Shown: one piece after another, positions 1 to 11,100 of the stretch
How positions within the stretch are numbered: position 1 is the stretch's first letter
Layout of the letters: each line of letters begins with the position of its first letter
Source: Rhineura floridana
Lineage: Eukaryota; Chordata; Lepidosauria; Squamata; Rhineuridae
DNA length: 64,000 bases
Reading direction: 5' to 3'
Assembly (NCBI RefSeq): GCF_030035675.1
Contig: NC_084482.1
Span: 222,996,943 to 223,060,942, forward strand
Made by a program: the position numbers and the translations under genes
Notes under the pieces: model-generated
What the model was told of the DNA's origin: nothing
The model's database searches: none
The model's input: the letters and a program-made list of their open reading frames with translations, nothing else

Positions 1-690
1 CCATCTGCTTCCACGGGTGATGCATGCCCTGGTCTCCTCCCGCTTAGACTACTGTAATGCGCTCTACGTGGGGTTACCCTTGAAAATGGTCCGGAAATTA
101 CAACTGATACAGAATGCAGTGGCACGATTGATTAAGAACAGCCGTCACCGTGATCATATCACTCCGGTGTTAGTAGATCTACACTGGCTACCAGTTGTTT
201 ACCGGGCCCAATTCAAGGTGTTGGTGTTGACCTATAAAGCCCTATACGGTTTCGGCCCAGTTTATCTGAAGGAGCGCCTCCAGCATCACCAATTATGCCG
301 CCTGATGAGATCAGCCACACAAGACCTTCTCTCAGTCCCACCAGTTAAAATAGCGAGGCTGGTGCGGACTAGAGAGAGGGCATTCTCGATTGTGGCCCCC
401 ACCCTCTGGAATTCCCTTCCTTTCGATCTTCGCCATGCCCCCTCCTTGATAGGTTTCCGCCGAGCCTTGAAGACCTGGCTGTTCAGGCAGGCCTATGGGA
501 TCCTTGGGGTCGATTAGCTTTTAATACTGTTATTAATCATAATTGTAGTGTTTAATCTAAGTATTGATTGTGGCCCTCACTGTTTTATATTGTATTTTAT
601 TGTATTGATGTACGTCGCCTAGAGTGGCTGTTAATTCGGCCAGATAGGCGACTCATAAATAAAATTTTATTATTATTATTTATTATATCA
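1..690 (+). mobile_element. L2-clade LINE, 3' end (reverse transcriptase C-terminus plus 3' UTR)
   Basis: An open frame from the left edge to about 517 encodes the C-terminal part of a non-LTR reverse transcriptase, with the recurring vertebrate L2-type motifs SRLDYCNALY, LQLIQNAVARL and LHWLPV. It is followed by a 3' UTR with a conserved GTCGCC...GGCGACT hairpin near 626-651 and a TTATTA-type tail at about 667-690. The same 3' end recurs at 49130-49330. The copy is truncated at its 5' side by the window edge. Assignment to L2 rather than another LINE clade rests on remembered motifs. Confidence 0.8.
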
Positions 691-938
691 CAAGGTTATT
701 TTGACTATTAAAATGTGAGGAAAACTTTGTGTGCCACCTCTAACTTGTTGGAGGAAAGGCAGAATAAAAAGGTAAACATTAAATAAGTAGAGGAACAAAC
801 CAATGTTTGCCTCATTCACTATCATACATTCTTATTTCCTGACCTCCCCCCACATCAATATCATTTTTTGCAGATTTACTACAACATAGATGGATATGGA
901 TGTAAGCGATGCTGAAGCCATTTTTTTCTGCTCCTCAG

Positions 939-1849
939 ATGCAGAGCATTGCACCAGGTGTCCAGAAGATCAGCATCAAAACAAGGACCGAGATCAGTGT
1001 ATACCCAAGATTATCACCTTCCTGGCCTTTGAAGAATATTTGGGGATCCTCCTAGCTTCCTTTGCCTTCTTCCTGTCGTTAACCACATGCTTTGTGTTTG
1101 GAATCTTCATTAAATTCCTAGAAACTCCAATAGTCAAAGCCAACAACCGGGACCTCTCCTACATCCTCCTCATCTCCCTCCTGCTTTCCTTTCTGTCTTC
1201 CTTCCTCTTCATTGGCCAGCCAAGGAAAGTGGCCTGTCTTCTCCGACAAACGGCCTTCAGCATCATCTTCTCAGTTGCCGTCTCTTCTGTGTTGGCAAAA
1301 ACAATCACTGTGGTATTGGCCTTCCTGGCCACAAAGCCAAGGAACATGGTGAGGAAATGTCTGGGGAAGAGTCTGGCCAACTCCATTGTCATTTCTTGCT
1401 CCAGTATCCAAGTTGTCATCTGCACCATCTGGCTGATGATCTCTCCCCCGTTCCCAGACTCTGACATACACTCCCAGCCTGGAGAGATCATCCTGCAATG
1501 CAATGAAGGGTCTGTTGCCATGTTTTATTTTGCTCTTGGCTACATGGGCTTCCTGGCTGCCATCTGCTTCATGGTGGCTTTCCTAGCCAGGAAGCTGCCT
1601 GGAGCCTTCAATGAAGCCAAGCTGATCACCTTCAGCATGCTGGCCTTCTGCAGTGTTTGGGTCTCCTTTGTGCCCACCTACCTGAGCACAAAGGGGAAAT
1701 ACATGGTAGCCGTGCAGGTCTTTTCTATCTTGGCCTCCAGTGCTGGACTTTTGGGCTGCATCTTCATTCCCAAGTGCTACATTATTGTACTGAGGCCTGA
1801 TCTGAATACAAAGGAGTACCTCACCACAAAAACTAAAGCAGAAGTCTGA
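939..1849 (+). CDS. V2R gene A, last exon (partial gene, seven-transmembrane domain)
   Basis: This is the terminal exon of a vomeronasal type-2 receptor, a class C GPCR of vomeronasal sensory neurons; the other exons lie beyond the left edge. The acceptor is a T-rich tract ending in CAG at 938. The exon opens with two bases that complete an Asp codon, is 911 bp long exactly as in genes B and C, and stops with TGA at 1847-1849. It starts with the last cysteines of the nine-cysteine domain (AEHCTRC...DQC). Seven hydrophobic segments of the 7tm_3 family follow, with the V2R signatures [26 protein letters not shown] and the C-terminal [18 protein letters not shown]. No stop or frameshift is present. 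Whether the whole gene is intact cannot be judged here. It resembles the last exon of gene C more than that of B at both ends of the exon. Confidence 0.93.
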
Positions 1850-2113
1850 TTCTTATCAGACTGCTTTTCAGAGATATCACTTAGCAAGTGCAAAGTGAAA
1901 CCTCTTTGGTGTTTCCAATTAGTTGCAATGATTCTGCAGGAGAAACTGAATCAGTGGCTATTTTCCAGGTTCTTTGCACTGAATGTCAAATAATTCCCAC
2001 CTAAAAATGCACTCCGAACAATTTTTAAAAAGAACATTTGTTTTTTAAAAAACCATGCCATGAATTGGACAATGTCTCTTGATTTTATTTATCTAACAAA
2101 ATTTATATATATA

Positions 2114-2195
2114 CAGTAGGGCCCCACTCATATGGAGGGTTAGGTTTCAGACCCCCGCCAAAAAGTGAAAACTGCTGAAAAGAGGGGCCCTACTG
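2114..2195. mobile_element. Short pogo/Tigger-like MITE
   Basis: An 82-bp element has matching ends, CAGTAGGGCCCC on the left and GGGGCCCTACTG on the right, and is flanked on both sides by TA. TA flanks and a CAGTAGG-type terminal repeat are features of the pogo/Tigger branch of Tc1/mariner. A longer copy lies at 12396-12586. Confidence 0.75.
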
Positions 2196-2239
2196 TACTC
2201 CTCATTGAACTTGTCTTCCACCCAATCTAATCTGGATTA

Positions 2240-2640
2240 AGCTTCAGTTGCTGGCTTTCATCCAGTGTAGACATTAGCATACCCACTGCCACACCTGCAG
2301 AAGTAAAGGAGAAGCTGAGGTATGTATTATCAGCATATTGCTGACAACGTACTCCAAAACTCTGGATGTTTCATCAGCAGTTTCATGTAGATGTTAAGCA
2401 GCATGAGGGTAAAACTGAACCCTGCAACACTCCACATTGCAAGGGGCTGAATGACTCCTCATGCACCACCTTCTGAAGATGGCCGTTCAAGTAGGACTAG
2501 AACCTCCACAAAGTAGTGCTGCCCACTTCCAACTCAGACAGCCACTTCAGAAGAATACCATGGACAATGGTATCAAAAACTGTTGAGAGATCAAGGAGAA
2601 TCACAGGGACACCCCCCCCCGCCTCTCTCCCAACAAAGAT
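2240..2640 (-). mobile_element. L2-clade LINE fragment, reverse transcriptase region
   Basis: Read on the - strand this matches, base by base over long stretches, the reverse-transcriptase region of the L2-like copy at 15575-16830. An example is the shared TTTCATGTAGATGTT near 2383 and 16657. The frame is broken. Confidence 0.7.
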
Positions 2641-3517
2641 CATCATACAGGGTAGTTTCCATGCCAAAACCAGGCATAAGCAAAAAAGAACAAGGCTCAC
2701 AAAATTACAGAACGTGGCACCGGTATAAGGCAGTGGCCAGCCAGATATTATTATACTCCAACTTCCACCAATCTTGGCCAGTATGGTCATTGATCAGGGA
2801 TGATGGGTTTTGTAGGCCAGCAAGGTCTAGAGGGCCACACCTATCATCCTTGCTGTAAGGAAAGAGGTTGATGTTCAGCCTATCTTTTGGTTTGTTTTAT
2901 GAACTATAGGAATCTATCAATGAAAAGAGGGATAGGGGGTGCCGCCCGAGTGAGGAGCTGGGCGTGTACAAAATGTGTGTGGACCTGGGACACCCTCAAT
3001 CCCCCGCCACCTTCCAAGTCTCCACCTCTTCTGGCCAGGGAACCTGTGATCTCCCAAGCTCCATTGAAACTATCAACAGAGAGTCGCTGTGGCTCCCGAG
3101 GGAAGGTGCACGCTGTGCACAGCAGCAGCGAAGGGAGAAGGCAGCACGGCATTTCTCTCTCTCGCAGCCAAGAGGCAAGAAAAAGGAGCCACCAAACCAA
3201 GTCCAGCTGGGGGGGCAGCAACAGTGGAGCTTCCGACTCGCTGCTTCAACCAGCTTTCTGGCCAGTGACCCTTCTCCATATAAAAAAAAGGCTTCGAGGA
3301 AACAGCTTAGGTTAGCCTAAACCTTGTTTCCTTTACCTGTTACATTTCTCTGTGCAGGGACTTCTTGTGTTGACTTGTATGGAGGAACATCCCTCTCTGC
3401 TACATTCCTCCTGCAGTCTGAAGTGACCAAGTCCAGCCAGAGAGAGATTTCCTGCCTAATGCCTTCCTCCTGGGACTCTCGTGTTACTGTGGTGAGCACC
3501 AACAGTTCACTCCCAAG
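2641..3517. other. Intergenic spacer, nothing recognised
   Basis: There are no splice-bounded coding segments. Small open frames at 2887-3320 overlap in several registers with no family motif and look like chance openings in a GC-richer stretch. Confidence 0.4.
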
Positions 3518-4134
3518 CAGTGGCGTCACTAGGGTTGGTGTCACCCGGTGCGGTAACTCATGGTGTCACCCCCATGGACCTCCTCCCGTACCAGACCATA
3601 CAGAATCCTTAGTAATGTTTTTTGTACTAATGTTACTCGTAGATCGTAATTCCCATATATCACTGAATGTAATGGCGATAGTAGTGACATAAACAACTAG
3701 CAAAATTAAAATTACACCTTTAAATAACAATATCATATGCACAGCCCAAATTCTTGCTCTTATCACTAATGGTAGTTAATTATCTTGCATATGCCCATAG
3801 TAAATGTTCAGATACTTTCAGACCCTCAGCAATTTTCAAGTGGTCTATGTAGAAGAAAAGTTTGGGAACCCCGGAATAAGACACATCTGCTTATGTCCCT
3901 ATGCTGCTCTTACCCCTCATTTAGGTGCCTGGGATGCATGCATGTGGACATACCTCCTTACAGTTATGGAAAGTGATTCTTAATAATAAGTCTCCAGACA
4001 AAAAGTTACATAGATATTTATCAGTTGTTTAGTAGAAAATTCAGAAGTACAGAGTCCCTTCATGATAGTTGCAGCCACATACACCCTTTTTTGCTCCTGG
4101 ATTAAGAATGAGATCTTTGTTAATGCATTCTCTC

Positions 4135-4310
4135 ACAACAAACATCTCTAGGAGCCAATCAGCATGTAAGTGGAGAGCGTTAGCAACTGAGAAGAGTCTT
4201 CTCAGTGGCTGACTCACCTCCTTTCACTCTGATTGGCTCCAATCAGCAGGAAAGGCAAGGAAGCCTATTAGAAGACTCTTCTCAGTGACTAACACACTCC
4301 CTTTTCATGC
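4135..4310. repeat. Palindromic repeat block
   Basis: Two copies of a near-perfect palindrome built around GAGAAGAGTCTTCTC lie at about 4192 and 4268, bracketed by AGCCAATCAGC / GATTGGCT inverted segments. The same arrangement recurs at 60750-60910, so this is an interspersed foldback unit rather than a local accident. Confidence 0.6.
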
Positions 4311-5514
4311 TGACTGTAGGATGCTTGGAGACATAGGGACCCTGCTCCCAAAAAAGCAGAGGGACTAAGATCCCCTGGGTGACTACCCTCCTGGTGCTTA
4401 CGGACATGACCGTAATATATTTTGTGACGTGCAAGTTTGATATTATTTATTAAGTGTATTTAGGATTACACTTATGGCATTCCCAAATATGTACATTCAC
4501 ACAGACTTTGGTTTTCCATAACACAATGTTTGTCCAAGCCTCCACACTTGGGGGGGGCACTACTTGCACACTCCTTCCATAAGCACATCAAAGTTGGATA
4601 CACACCTGAACCAAGACCCAGACAAAAGGGCACTCAAAACTAAAAGGTAATTACAGTGGCTGAGTAGATCTTGTACAGTGGTTATACTGACTGGGCAGCC
4701 ACTGTCCTTCACATTTTACAAAATACTTTTTCCTATACAAAGATTAAATTTCTGTGTATGAAAAAGTAATATATGAAGTGGTCTCAATAGTGAGAAAAGT
4801 AAACAAGTGAATGGTGATCCAAATCTGCCAGATGATGTATCACCTTCCCTATGCATGCAGCGTAGACTGAAAAAACAGCACCCAAGCCACCATTCAATAC
4901 GTGCACGTGTTCTTTCCAACATGAATCTACAGGTCTCAAAATGTAATGTGTGACAAAGTCCTCAAACACCTTATAACATGCTTCAGACATGGTCTCTTGT
5001 TCTACCAGCAGGCCTTCACACCATCACTTTGCCAAAACATAAGGACAGGTAAATTGCTTTTAGGGAGGTTCACAATTACGATTTCCTATTGATTTAATCT
5101 AAAAATATCTAAAATACATAAAAACAGCCAGGGGAAGATATTGGAGAAATATAAAATAAAGACAAATAAAAAAGGGGAGGGAGGTGAAGAGACCTTAAAT
5201 GTGCTACTCACCATCTCTCAGCCTATCCTCCCCTCAGAATGAAAACAAGGGAGAACCATGACCACCCCCAGGAAGAAGGGCACACTTGAAATGTAGAGGA
5301 AAAAATCATCTACAACCATAGTGTGAAATCAAATACTTATTGGGACACAGGATGAAGAAATATTTATATAAACATGACTCTCAAATATGTTTATGAATGA
5401 CACAATCTGTAAATATATTTATAGTGCAATCCAATGTTTGTTTACTCAGAAGCAAGTCCCAATGTATTCAATGGGGCTTACTCAAACTGGGAAGTGTGCA
5501 GAGAACTACAGCCT

Positions 5515-5800
5515 CAAGTGATAAGGAACTTGTTCTTTCAACTTGTTCTTTTAAGTTGAGACCTTATCCCAGTCTGAGTCTGTGTTGGAATTGCTTTTTA
5601 ATATGTTTTTAAGCCTTTTCTTTTTTTAAAAAAAAGATGTTTTTTTAAAGCTTTTAAAAAATATTTTCAAAGATCTTTTAATATATTTTAAAGTCTGTTT
5701 TTATGATGTTTTAAAGTGCTTTTAGAGCTTTTGTTTGCCGCCCTGGGCTCCTACTGGGAGGAAGGGCGGGATATAAATCAAATAATAAATAAATAAACTT
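5515..5800 (+). mobile_element. L2-type 3' UTR copy
   Basis: T-rich sequence ends in a GCCGCCCTGGGCTCC...GGGCGGGATATAAAT hairpin and an AATAAATAAATAAA tail. The same 3' end occurs in inverse orientation at 25733-25990, 34063-34375 and 56130-56350. Confidence 0.65.
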
Positions 5801-6712
5801 CATTCACCCAACCCAAAATTCAGAATCATGCCTCTTTAGGCTGTTTTCCAACTGTTTATTCTTGCTTTATGGTTATTGGATTTTAAATGGCTTTATTTCT
5901 TGTTGTGAGCTGCCTTGGTTTCCAACCCTACCTCACAGGGTTGTTGGAAAGACTACACACACACACTGCAGATGTATAAATACATACAGCCCATATAATA
6001 GTTTATTGTCAAACCAGTTGGTCATTGCAGAAAAATCAGTATTAGTTTTTAAAAAATCAGTATTAGTTTCCTACAGAATAAAAACTGTAATACCTAAGCA
6101 AGCCCTGCCTACTTGCTTTAAAATAGGATTGGAGGAGGGGGGGACAGAAAGAGAACACAAACACAACTCTTTTTTACATTCCCTCCAAAGTCCCATTGAT
6201 TTTCAGCACATTCATAACCATGTCTACTCAAAAGTAAATCCTATTGAATTCAATGGGATTTACTCTGGAGATACAGGATTAGCAATGCTTTTGCCCCCAC
6301 AAAAGCAAGTATTGGGAAGGTTTTCAAAATACTGCCCAGGATCTGACTCTTACACACAAGAGGGAAAAAAACTGAAATGTATATACTTACCCAATTTATG
6401 AGATTTTCAGATAAACAGCAGGGAAACCACCATTTTCTGGCCCTGCAGTGAGGTTTACTAGACACTGCCACAGGTCAAACAAACACTTCACTGATTGGCT
6501 GCAATCCTGAACGGGCGGGGTTAAAGCTACAAAGTGCTATACAGTAGTTTAAAAAAAGATTTAATGGGTGGGCTGACATTTTTATGTATATCTCGAGAAC
6601 CGGACCATCTAGAAACTTAATTTTTTTTAAAATTAAAGCTGAGAATCACCCCTGTCTGATGGTGTCACCTGGTGCAGTCCGCACGCCACACACACCCCTA
6701 GTGACACCACTG

Positions 6713-7374
6713 CCAAAATGGGTTTATTTGGAGAAATTTGCACTAAAATGGTGGAGAAGTTTCATGAGGATTTCTTCAAAAAAAATTCACAGATGATTGT
6801 AGAAATGTAGAGGACTGAATTTAACAATGGAAGAATGAGAAACTGAGAGAACTGAGACTGACAGATCTTTCCATCCCTAGGCTGTACTGTGGGACAGAAG
6901 TCCATGGGGCTCTACCGAGCCCTCTGAATGCAGTATAAGACATCGTAATCTGTCTCCCTCCTTTTCCTATAGCAAAATGCAGCTGCCAGCATTAATCCAC
7001 CACCTTTGTTGCATACATTGGGAACACACTGTCTTGCCAATTTTGGTGCCGGTCAGCTAGGGAGGAGACATTGGGCACTGTTGGGCCCAAACTGAAAATA
7101 TGTGAGCCTGAGGAGCTGCTTCTTGACTGGGGTCTCCATGGAAGAGAGCTGCTGTGTCTCAGTGAGAGTAAAAGGACAAAGATGCGTGAGCCTAGGTAGG
7201 TCCACTAAGAAGACATGCTGAATAGGAAGAACCTTTGTTTTCTGCTCTCCTCCGAGGGGGCTTCATCCCCCTCCAGGTGGACATGGCTTGGCCAAAACAG
7301 CTACATGGGTCAAATGGGGAGGTGTGGTAGGTCTAATTTGGCCAGAGTTTCCCCACCACCGTCCTGACTCTTGT
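6713..7374. other. Intergenic spacer, nothing recognised
   Basis: No coding signature, tRNA-like box or terminal repeat was recognised. This stretch lies outside the block shared with gene C. Confidence 0.4.
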
Positions 7375-7924
7375 AGAATATGTTTATTCACTAAGTTCAG
7401 ACATGTTCAGCTGCCTGTCTGTCATCCATCTGAGAGTTGGGAGCCACATCTGGGATGTTTCACAAACATGTTTATCTCCAGCCCTGCAACTTCACCTGGA
7501 GCTTCATGAAGAGTGCAGGAAGATGATGAGATGATCCTTCTTCCCCCTATTATTATAAAAATCATAGTTCTATATTCCATCTTCTTCTCCCCAAAGCTCT
7601 AGGGATTTGTCCCAATGATCGCCTTTGAGTCCACTAAAATAAACATCAGAATCAAGAGCCACATGAGGTGATGTCTTGCATCCGAACCAGAAAAGGCAGT
7701 CGAATAAATGGGCAGTGAGGTTGGGCTGAGATTTAGGGGAAGTGAGGAGGCCTGTGTGGGTGTGAGGTTGACTTCCTTTCCCTTTCAGATGTGAAGCCTT
7801 GACTGGGTCCCATCAGCATTAGGAGAGCCTTGCCAGAAGGATTTGCCTTCATCTAATGGTTCTCCTAATTAGTTCAGGGGAAGAGTCACAAGGGAGGAGG
7901 CTGTTCCAGGCAGGCAGGCACAGA
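7375..7924 (+). promoter_or_regulatory. Upstream/5' UTR block of V2R gene B, conserved in gene C
   Basis: This stretch aligns with 23255-23816, the equivalent position before gene C. Shared landmarks include GGAGCCACATCTGGGA, TTTGAGTCCACTAAA, GGGCTGAGATTTAGGG and TTCAGATGTGAAGCC. Conservation right up to the start codon suggests that promoter and 5' UTR were duplicated with the gene. No TATA box is obvious in B. C has a TATA-like CATAAAG at about 23391. The transcription start cannot be placed. Confidence 0.5.
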
Positions 7925-8136
7925 ATGATCCTTCTTCTGCTTCTCCTGCTTCTGCTGCCTTGTGCTGACTGTGGGATGCTGAAGGCAAAATGCCCCTTGA
8001 CTTTGGAGAGGGATGGGATGGATGCACTCAATTATTACAGGCCAGGAGACCACCTCATTGGCGGAGTCATCTCTGCCACACAAGCTTTATTTCATTCATA
8101 TATCTTCAACAAGTCCCCCTTTCCCAGCTTTTCCGA
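7925..8136 (+). CDS. V2R gene B exon 1 (signal peptide)
   Basis: The chosen ATG begins [12 protein letters not shown], a clear signal-peptide core, followed by the V2R N-terminus [14 protein letters not shown] and [11 protein letters not shown]. An in-frame ATG 69 bases upstream would put a charged, glycine-rich stretch before the hydrophobic core, so it was not chosen. The exon ends at GA|GTAAGT, phase 2. Confidence 0.9.
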
Positions 8137-11100
8137 GTAAGTCATTTTCTGGGGATGGAGTGATTGCTGTCCTACTCATGATTGATTTCATGACCTCCAA
8201 TCATCCTTAGTTATCAGGGCTGATCCTGCTCCTACTAAAGCCCTCTCCTGTTTTTCCTTTTTTGGAGGTGGGGTGCATCAGTGCTAAGGCACTACTAAAT
8301 GTTTACCCTGCCTTTTTAGACACTGCTTCTGTTGAGCTCTCTTTTCAAGTGCAAACAAGACTAGCATAGGACAATTACATAACTTTAATATAAATATACA
8401 TCCACTTTTCTTTTAAGCCTTGTGGATAGGCAACAGGTCTGCAGCTAAAGTGGTTCCTTCTTGGTTTTACAAGTTCAAAAGGCCAGACGCCTCCTCCCGC
8501 TTTTCTGTAGTAAAGTGGGGCCAAATCCACTCTGAAATTCAGCATCCTCTCTCTCTTTTTTTTTTTAATAATTTTTATTCAAATTTTTCAAAAGACAAAC
8601 AAAACAAAGTCAAACAACAAAAACATAACAATACAACAAAAGAAAAAAAATAAAATAGTTGACTTCCGATTTGTCGCAGATCAGCTATAAGTATATAATA
8701 TATATCAAACCTGTCCCTTAATATATACATACAGGATCACTTTTCTCCATAGGCTATCTTAGTTAATCGTCAAATCCCAATATCATCATTTTATTTTGAT
8801 CTTTCAACAAAAAGTCTAAGAGAGGCTTCCATTCCTTAAGAAATGTGTCTGTCGATTTTTCTCTAAGTAAACATGTCAATTTATCCATCTCTACTAAGTC
8901 CATTAATTTCAATAGCCATTCTTCCGTTGTTGGTGTTGATTCCATTTTGAAATTCAGCATCCTCTCAGCTGTTTGTAAGTCTGCAAAGAAGGAAACAGAA
9001 GTCATGATGACCTCTTCATTGAGAATTCATCCTGAATTGTTTGCAGGGAAGTCACTGTATATGCCACTTGCTGTCTATTGAGCATTCACCCTGATTTGTT
9101 TGTGTCAGGCAAAGGTGATATTACACTTTCCAATGCATCACTTTTTAGTGTTTTTTTAAAGTGGATTTGTTGTGTAAAAGCCCCAAATCCACTTCAACTG
9201 TTCAGCCAGAGAGAAATGAATGAGCAGGGCTGTGATCAGCAGCATGGAGGATAACAACGCCGCTGAAGAAGCCTTAGTGGTAGACCTTGAGGATGGGCTG
9301 GAGTTGCATCTATTTTCATCAATTAGAGATGGGAGGGTGTGTGTAGCCTCTGTGTGTGTTTGAAAGTGAAGTGCGGCTGCAGGTGAGTCTTGCTGCTATG
9401 ACACTACTCGACCTTCAGCATGTGATAACTGGGGATATGGGAGACATGTGATTCCGCTTGCATTTAAAGAGATTTGGGAAAAATCTGGGTCCCAGGAGAA
9501 AGGAAAAGGCAAGGAAAGTCCAAACTGCTTCCCAGCCAAGAGACTGGATGACCCACACACCCCGATTATCACAGGGCAGAAGGGCTCTGAGGGGCTGGCA
9601 AAACCCCAGCATGGCGGCCTCATAGAGAGGTGAATAGGGATGATGGCATTGTTAAAACCAAGGAGGGGAGGAATGTGTGGGATTTGGATTTCAAGCAGAC
9701 AAAACCCTGTCAAGTTGTTATACTGCTTGTCTGGATTTTTAAAAAAATCATTATTAAATAAAAGGAAAATTACAGAGAAAAGAAGCAGAAAGTATAAGGG
9801 ATAAAAATAATTTCTTTTACAGATATGACTTGTTCATCTTGTATAGATATGTAAGAAATAATACTGATAAAAAGTATCATATTGCCAAAAGCACATAGTG
9901 ACATAGATTGAATGAGCCAAAGCAGAGAAAATAATAATCCCTCCCCCATCCAGAGATCATTAAATGAAGATTGGCTGTTGAGGTTGTAGCTTTGCCTCTG
10001 GATCAGTGTTAGCATAAGGAAAGGTCTAGAAATTAAACCCAGAGCCTTATATTGTCTGTAAAAACTTGTCAAAAATACTAGAGTTGATCTAATATATCCA
10101 ATGATGCATGATAATGATGTGATATTAATATTATGCAGGAGAGGAATCACGAAGTACTGGCAGATCCTCTCCTTCTTGTTTGTCATTCAGGATATCAACC
10201 AGAATCCCAGACTCTTACCCAACATCACCCTGGGCTACAGCATCCATGACAACTTTTTTGATGGAAAGGTGACATACAATGCTTTGTTAGACCTGCTGTC
10301 CACTGGGAAGGCGAATGTTCCAAACTACGACTGTGAAAGACGGAATAATTTACTGGCTATTCTTGAAGGGGCTGACTCTCAAAACTCCATCCAGATGTCA
10401 AGCTTGTTGGGCATCTATAAAGTCCCACAGGTAGGAATGGAGAGGGAGTGGGGCATATGCTGGCTGAGCCCAATTCCAGAGAACTGAAAAAGTGGGTGGG
10501 ATGGATGTCCAAAGTGAAACTGGGAACATTCATTAGGCCCGAGGAGTCACACAAGCGTATGAGGGCAAGGCATTAGGAAGTCCCAGCATGTGTTCTTCCT
10601 TCCAGAGCATCTTGCTAGGGGTCCCTTAAAAAAAAAAAGATTGCCCAGAATCCTACAAAGGGAAGCAGTGTCCCCACCAAAGGACCTTGCAATTGATTGG
10701 GGCTGGGGAACCTTTGGCTCTCCAGACGTTGCTGAACTACAACTCCAATCAGCCCCAGTAAAGATGGGCAGGGTTGATGGGAACTGTGGTCCAGCAACAC
10801 CTGGAAGCCAAGAGGTTCCCACACCTGCAATAGATGGATGGATGCAAAGGATGGAGGACTCTGTCAATGCTGGTTTCTCTCAGTTTCTCAGTTTTCCAAT
10901 CCTATGTTCAGTTGTCCACATTCCTACAGCAATTTGTAGGTTGTCTTTTTTAAAAAAATGCTCATAGTTATTCATCAGCATTTTAATGCAAATATCTACT
11001 TATACGCATGTTTGCAAGCAATTTCCCACAATAAAAAGCATTATTGCACTTTCACTAATGTATGCATTTTATGTGCACTTCCTGCTAATATATCCTTTTT

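Larger units (their letters stand above)
3518..6712. mobile_element. Long TIR DNA transposon remnant (probably hAT-like), about 3.2 kb
   Basis: The left end reads CAGTGGCGTCACTAGGG and the right end CCCTAGTGACACCACTG, an inverted pair with two mismatches. Just inside each, a GTGTCACC(C/T)GGTGC block is repeated in inverted orientation. The same termini bound a 331-bp element at 52131-52461 that has a perfect 8-bp target duplication, pointing to the hAT superfamily. Here the 8-bp flanks do not match, so the two ends could belong to different copies. I see no transposase frame inside. The interior carries a palindromic block (4135-4310) and an L2-type 3' end (5515-5800). Confidence 0.55.

Noticed and set aside
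1159-1521. Open frame on the - strand of the gene A exon (also seen opposite exons 6 of B and C)
   Set aside because: It mirrors the conserved membrane-domain exon and recurs in all three genes only because the sense strand is conserved. It has no splice or start context of its own.
2887-3320. Overlapping frames on both strands
   Set aside because: No motif and no splice support; composition alone explains them.
7735-7795. Possible 5' UTR intron of genes B and C (donor-like GTGAGG, acceptor-like TTCAG)
   Set aside because: The two signals are only about 50-60 bases apart, too close for a normal vertebrate intron.
8763-9005. Small - strand frame in intron 1 of gene B
   Set aside because: It is the C-terminus of L1 ORF2 inside an insertion bounded by a target-site duplication.
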